Below are positions 63,662-64,000 of a stretch of DNA of 64,000 nucleotides, one piece after another. The notes below the pieces were generated by a model. That model did not search any database and had not been told where the DNA came from. It saw nothing but the letters and a program-made list of their open reading frames with translations. Each line of letters opens with the position of its first letter. Position 1 is the stretch's first letter. The stretch spans positions 17,390-81,389 of the forward strand of contig PGZE01000027.1 of assembly GCA_002840015.1 (NCBI GenBank), in the 5' to 3' direction. The position numbers and the translations under genes were made by a program. The stretch is from Gammaproteobacteria bacterium HGW-Gammaproteobacteria-2 (lineage in GTDB: Bacteria > Pseudomonadota > Gammaproteobacteria > Xanthomonadales > Xanthomonadaceae).

Positions 63662-64000
63662 GCGCCATCATCGCAGGGCCGGGCCGCAGCGCAAAGCGTT
63701 TTGCTCAGGTGTCAGCGGCGGGCTGCAACACCCCGCAGTCGGCAAGCAGGTTGTCGCACTGTTCACGCGACTGTGCGGCGGGCATCCTGAGTTGGGCCGG
63801 TATCACGTCGGTTGCAGCTGCGGTATCACATCGGTTGTAAGAACTGAAGGTGCGCGCCGTGGCTCGACGTAAAGCACACGTTGGCTTGCTCGCGTCTATG
63901 TAGAGGCTCTTGCAAAATCCCCGTAAAGATCATGCGGACGGGGCTCCATCCGCCGCGCGCTGGTCAATGCGTGTCCATCACAGCGGTTGCGGGCGTGTTT
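63662..64000. other. 339-bp window end without a recognisable gene
   Basis: On the minus strand, reading down to a stop at about 63706, there is a short frame of about 26 codons or slightly more (MPAAQSREQCDNLLADCGVLQP) that could be the 3' end of a gene or chance. Two near-identical strings, GGTATCACGTCGGTTGCA and GGTATCACATCGGTTGTA, stand about 23 bp apart (63799-63841). Nothing else supported. Confidence 0.4.

Overview
The window is about 62% GC by eye and tightly packed, mostly with vertically inherited housekeeping genes. Three things point to a gammaproteobacterium of the Xanthomonadales/Lysobacterales: the run leuS-lptE-holA-nadD-rsfS-rlmH-maf-rng-yhdP, the dnaE-accA pair, and a SAM-I riboswitch in front of a metX-type acyltransferase and metB. 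The family cannot be fixed from this sequence. There is no prophage, integron, CRISPR array, complete insertion sequence, rRNA or recognisable tRNA.

Layout. 1-2.4 kb: outer-membrane TorF-type porin, HIT protein, dienelactone hydrolase, CBS-domain protein. 2.6-9.6 kb: rimO, pyrC, accA, dnaE. 9.7-14.1 kb: APC permease, hotdog protein (DUF4442), chaperedoxin CnoX, secreted amidohydrolase. 14.2-26.6 kb: the leuS-to-yhdP run (leucyl-tRNA synthetase, LPS assembly, Pol III delta, NAD synthesis, ribosome silencing, rRNA methylation, RNase G, AsmA-like envelope protein). 26.6-31.6 kb: penicillin-acylase-type hydrolase and a feoA-feoB-Cys-rich protein iron operon. 31.6-37.4 kb: leucine/isovalerate catabolism (leucine dehydrogenase, isovaleryl-CoA dehydrogenase, thiolase, methylcrotonyl-CoA carboxylase beta) with an alanine-rich lipoprotein among them. 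37.4-46.6 kb: signalling block. It holds a translationally coupled histidine kinase, CheY-like regulator and REC-PAS-GAF-PAS-GGDEF-EAL protein, then a CrbS/CrbR-like transporter-kinase and LuxR-type regulator. 46.7-54.8 kb: 3-hydroxybutyrate-oligomer hydrolase, GMC oxidoreductase, MFS transporter with papain-like hydrolase, NCS2-like permease. 54.9-63.7 kb: clpB behind a sigma-32 promoter, ilvE, metF, riboswitch-metX-metB, dbpA.

The most striking observation is that five conserved genes (rimO, dnaE, leuS, clpB, metF) each lack a short, normally conserved internal stretch. Three of these gaps break the reading frame; two (dnaE, metF) keep it. Everything around them is intact. Because leuS and dnaE are essential, an assembly artefact is the first explanation to test, but it must be tested rather than assumed.

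The intergenic spaces carry at least three dispersed repeat families. One is a CTAG-flanked inverted-repeat miniature element whose two copies sit exactly on the TAG stop codons of nadD and rng. One is a REP/BIME-like family (GTCGCCCACAGGGTGGGCTC) that surrounds a 120-bp core in either orientation and has extended the metB reading frame. One is a GCAAAGGACGCAAA-type repeat.
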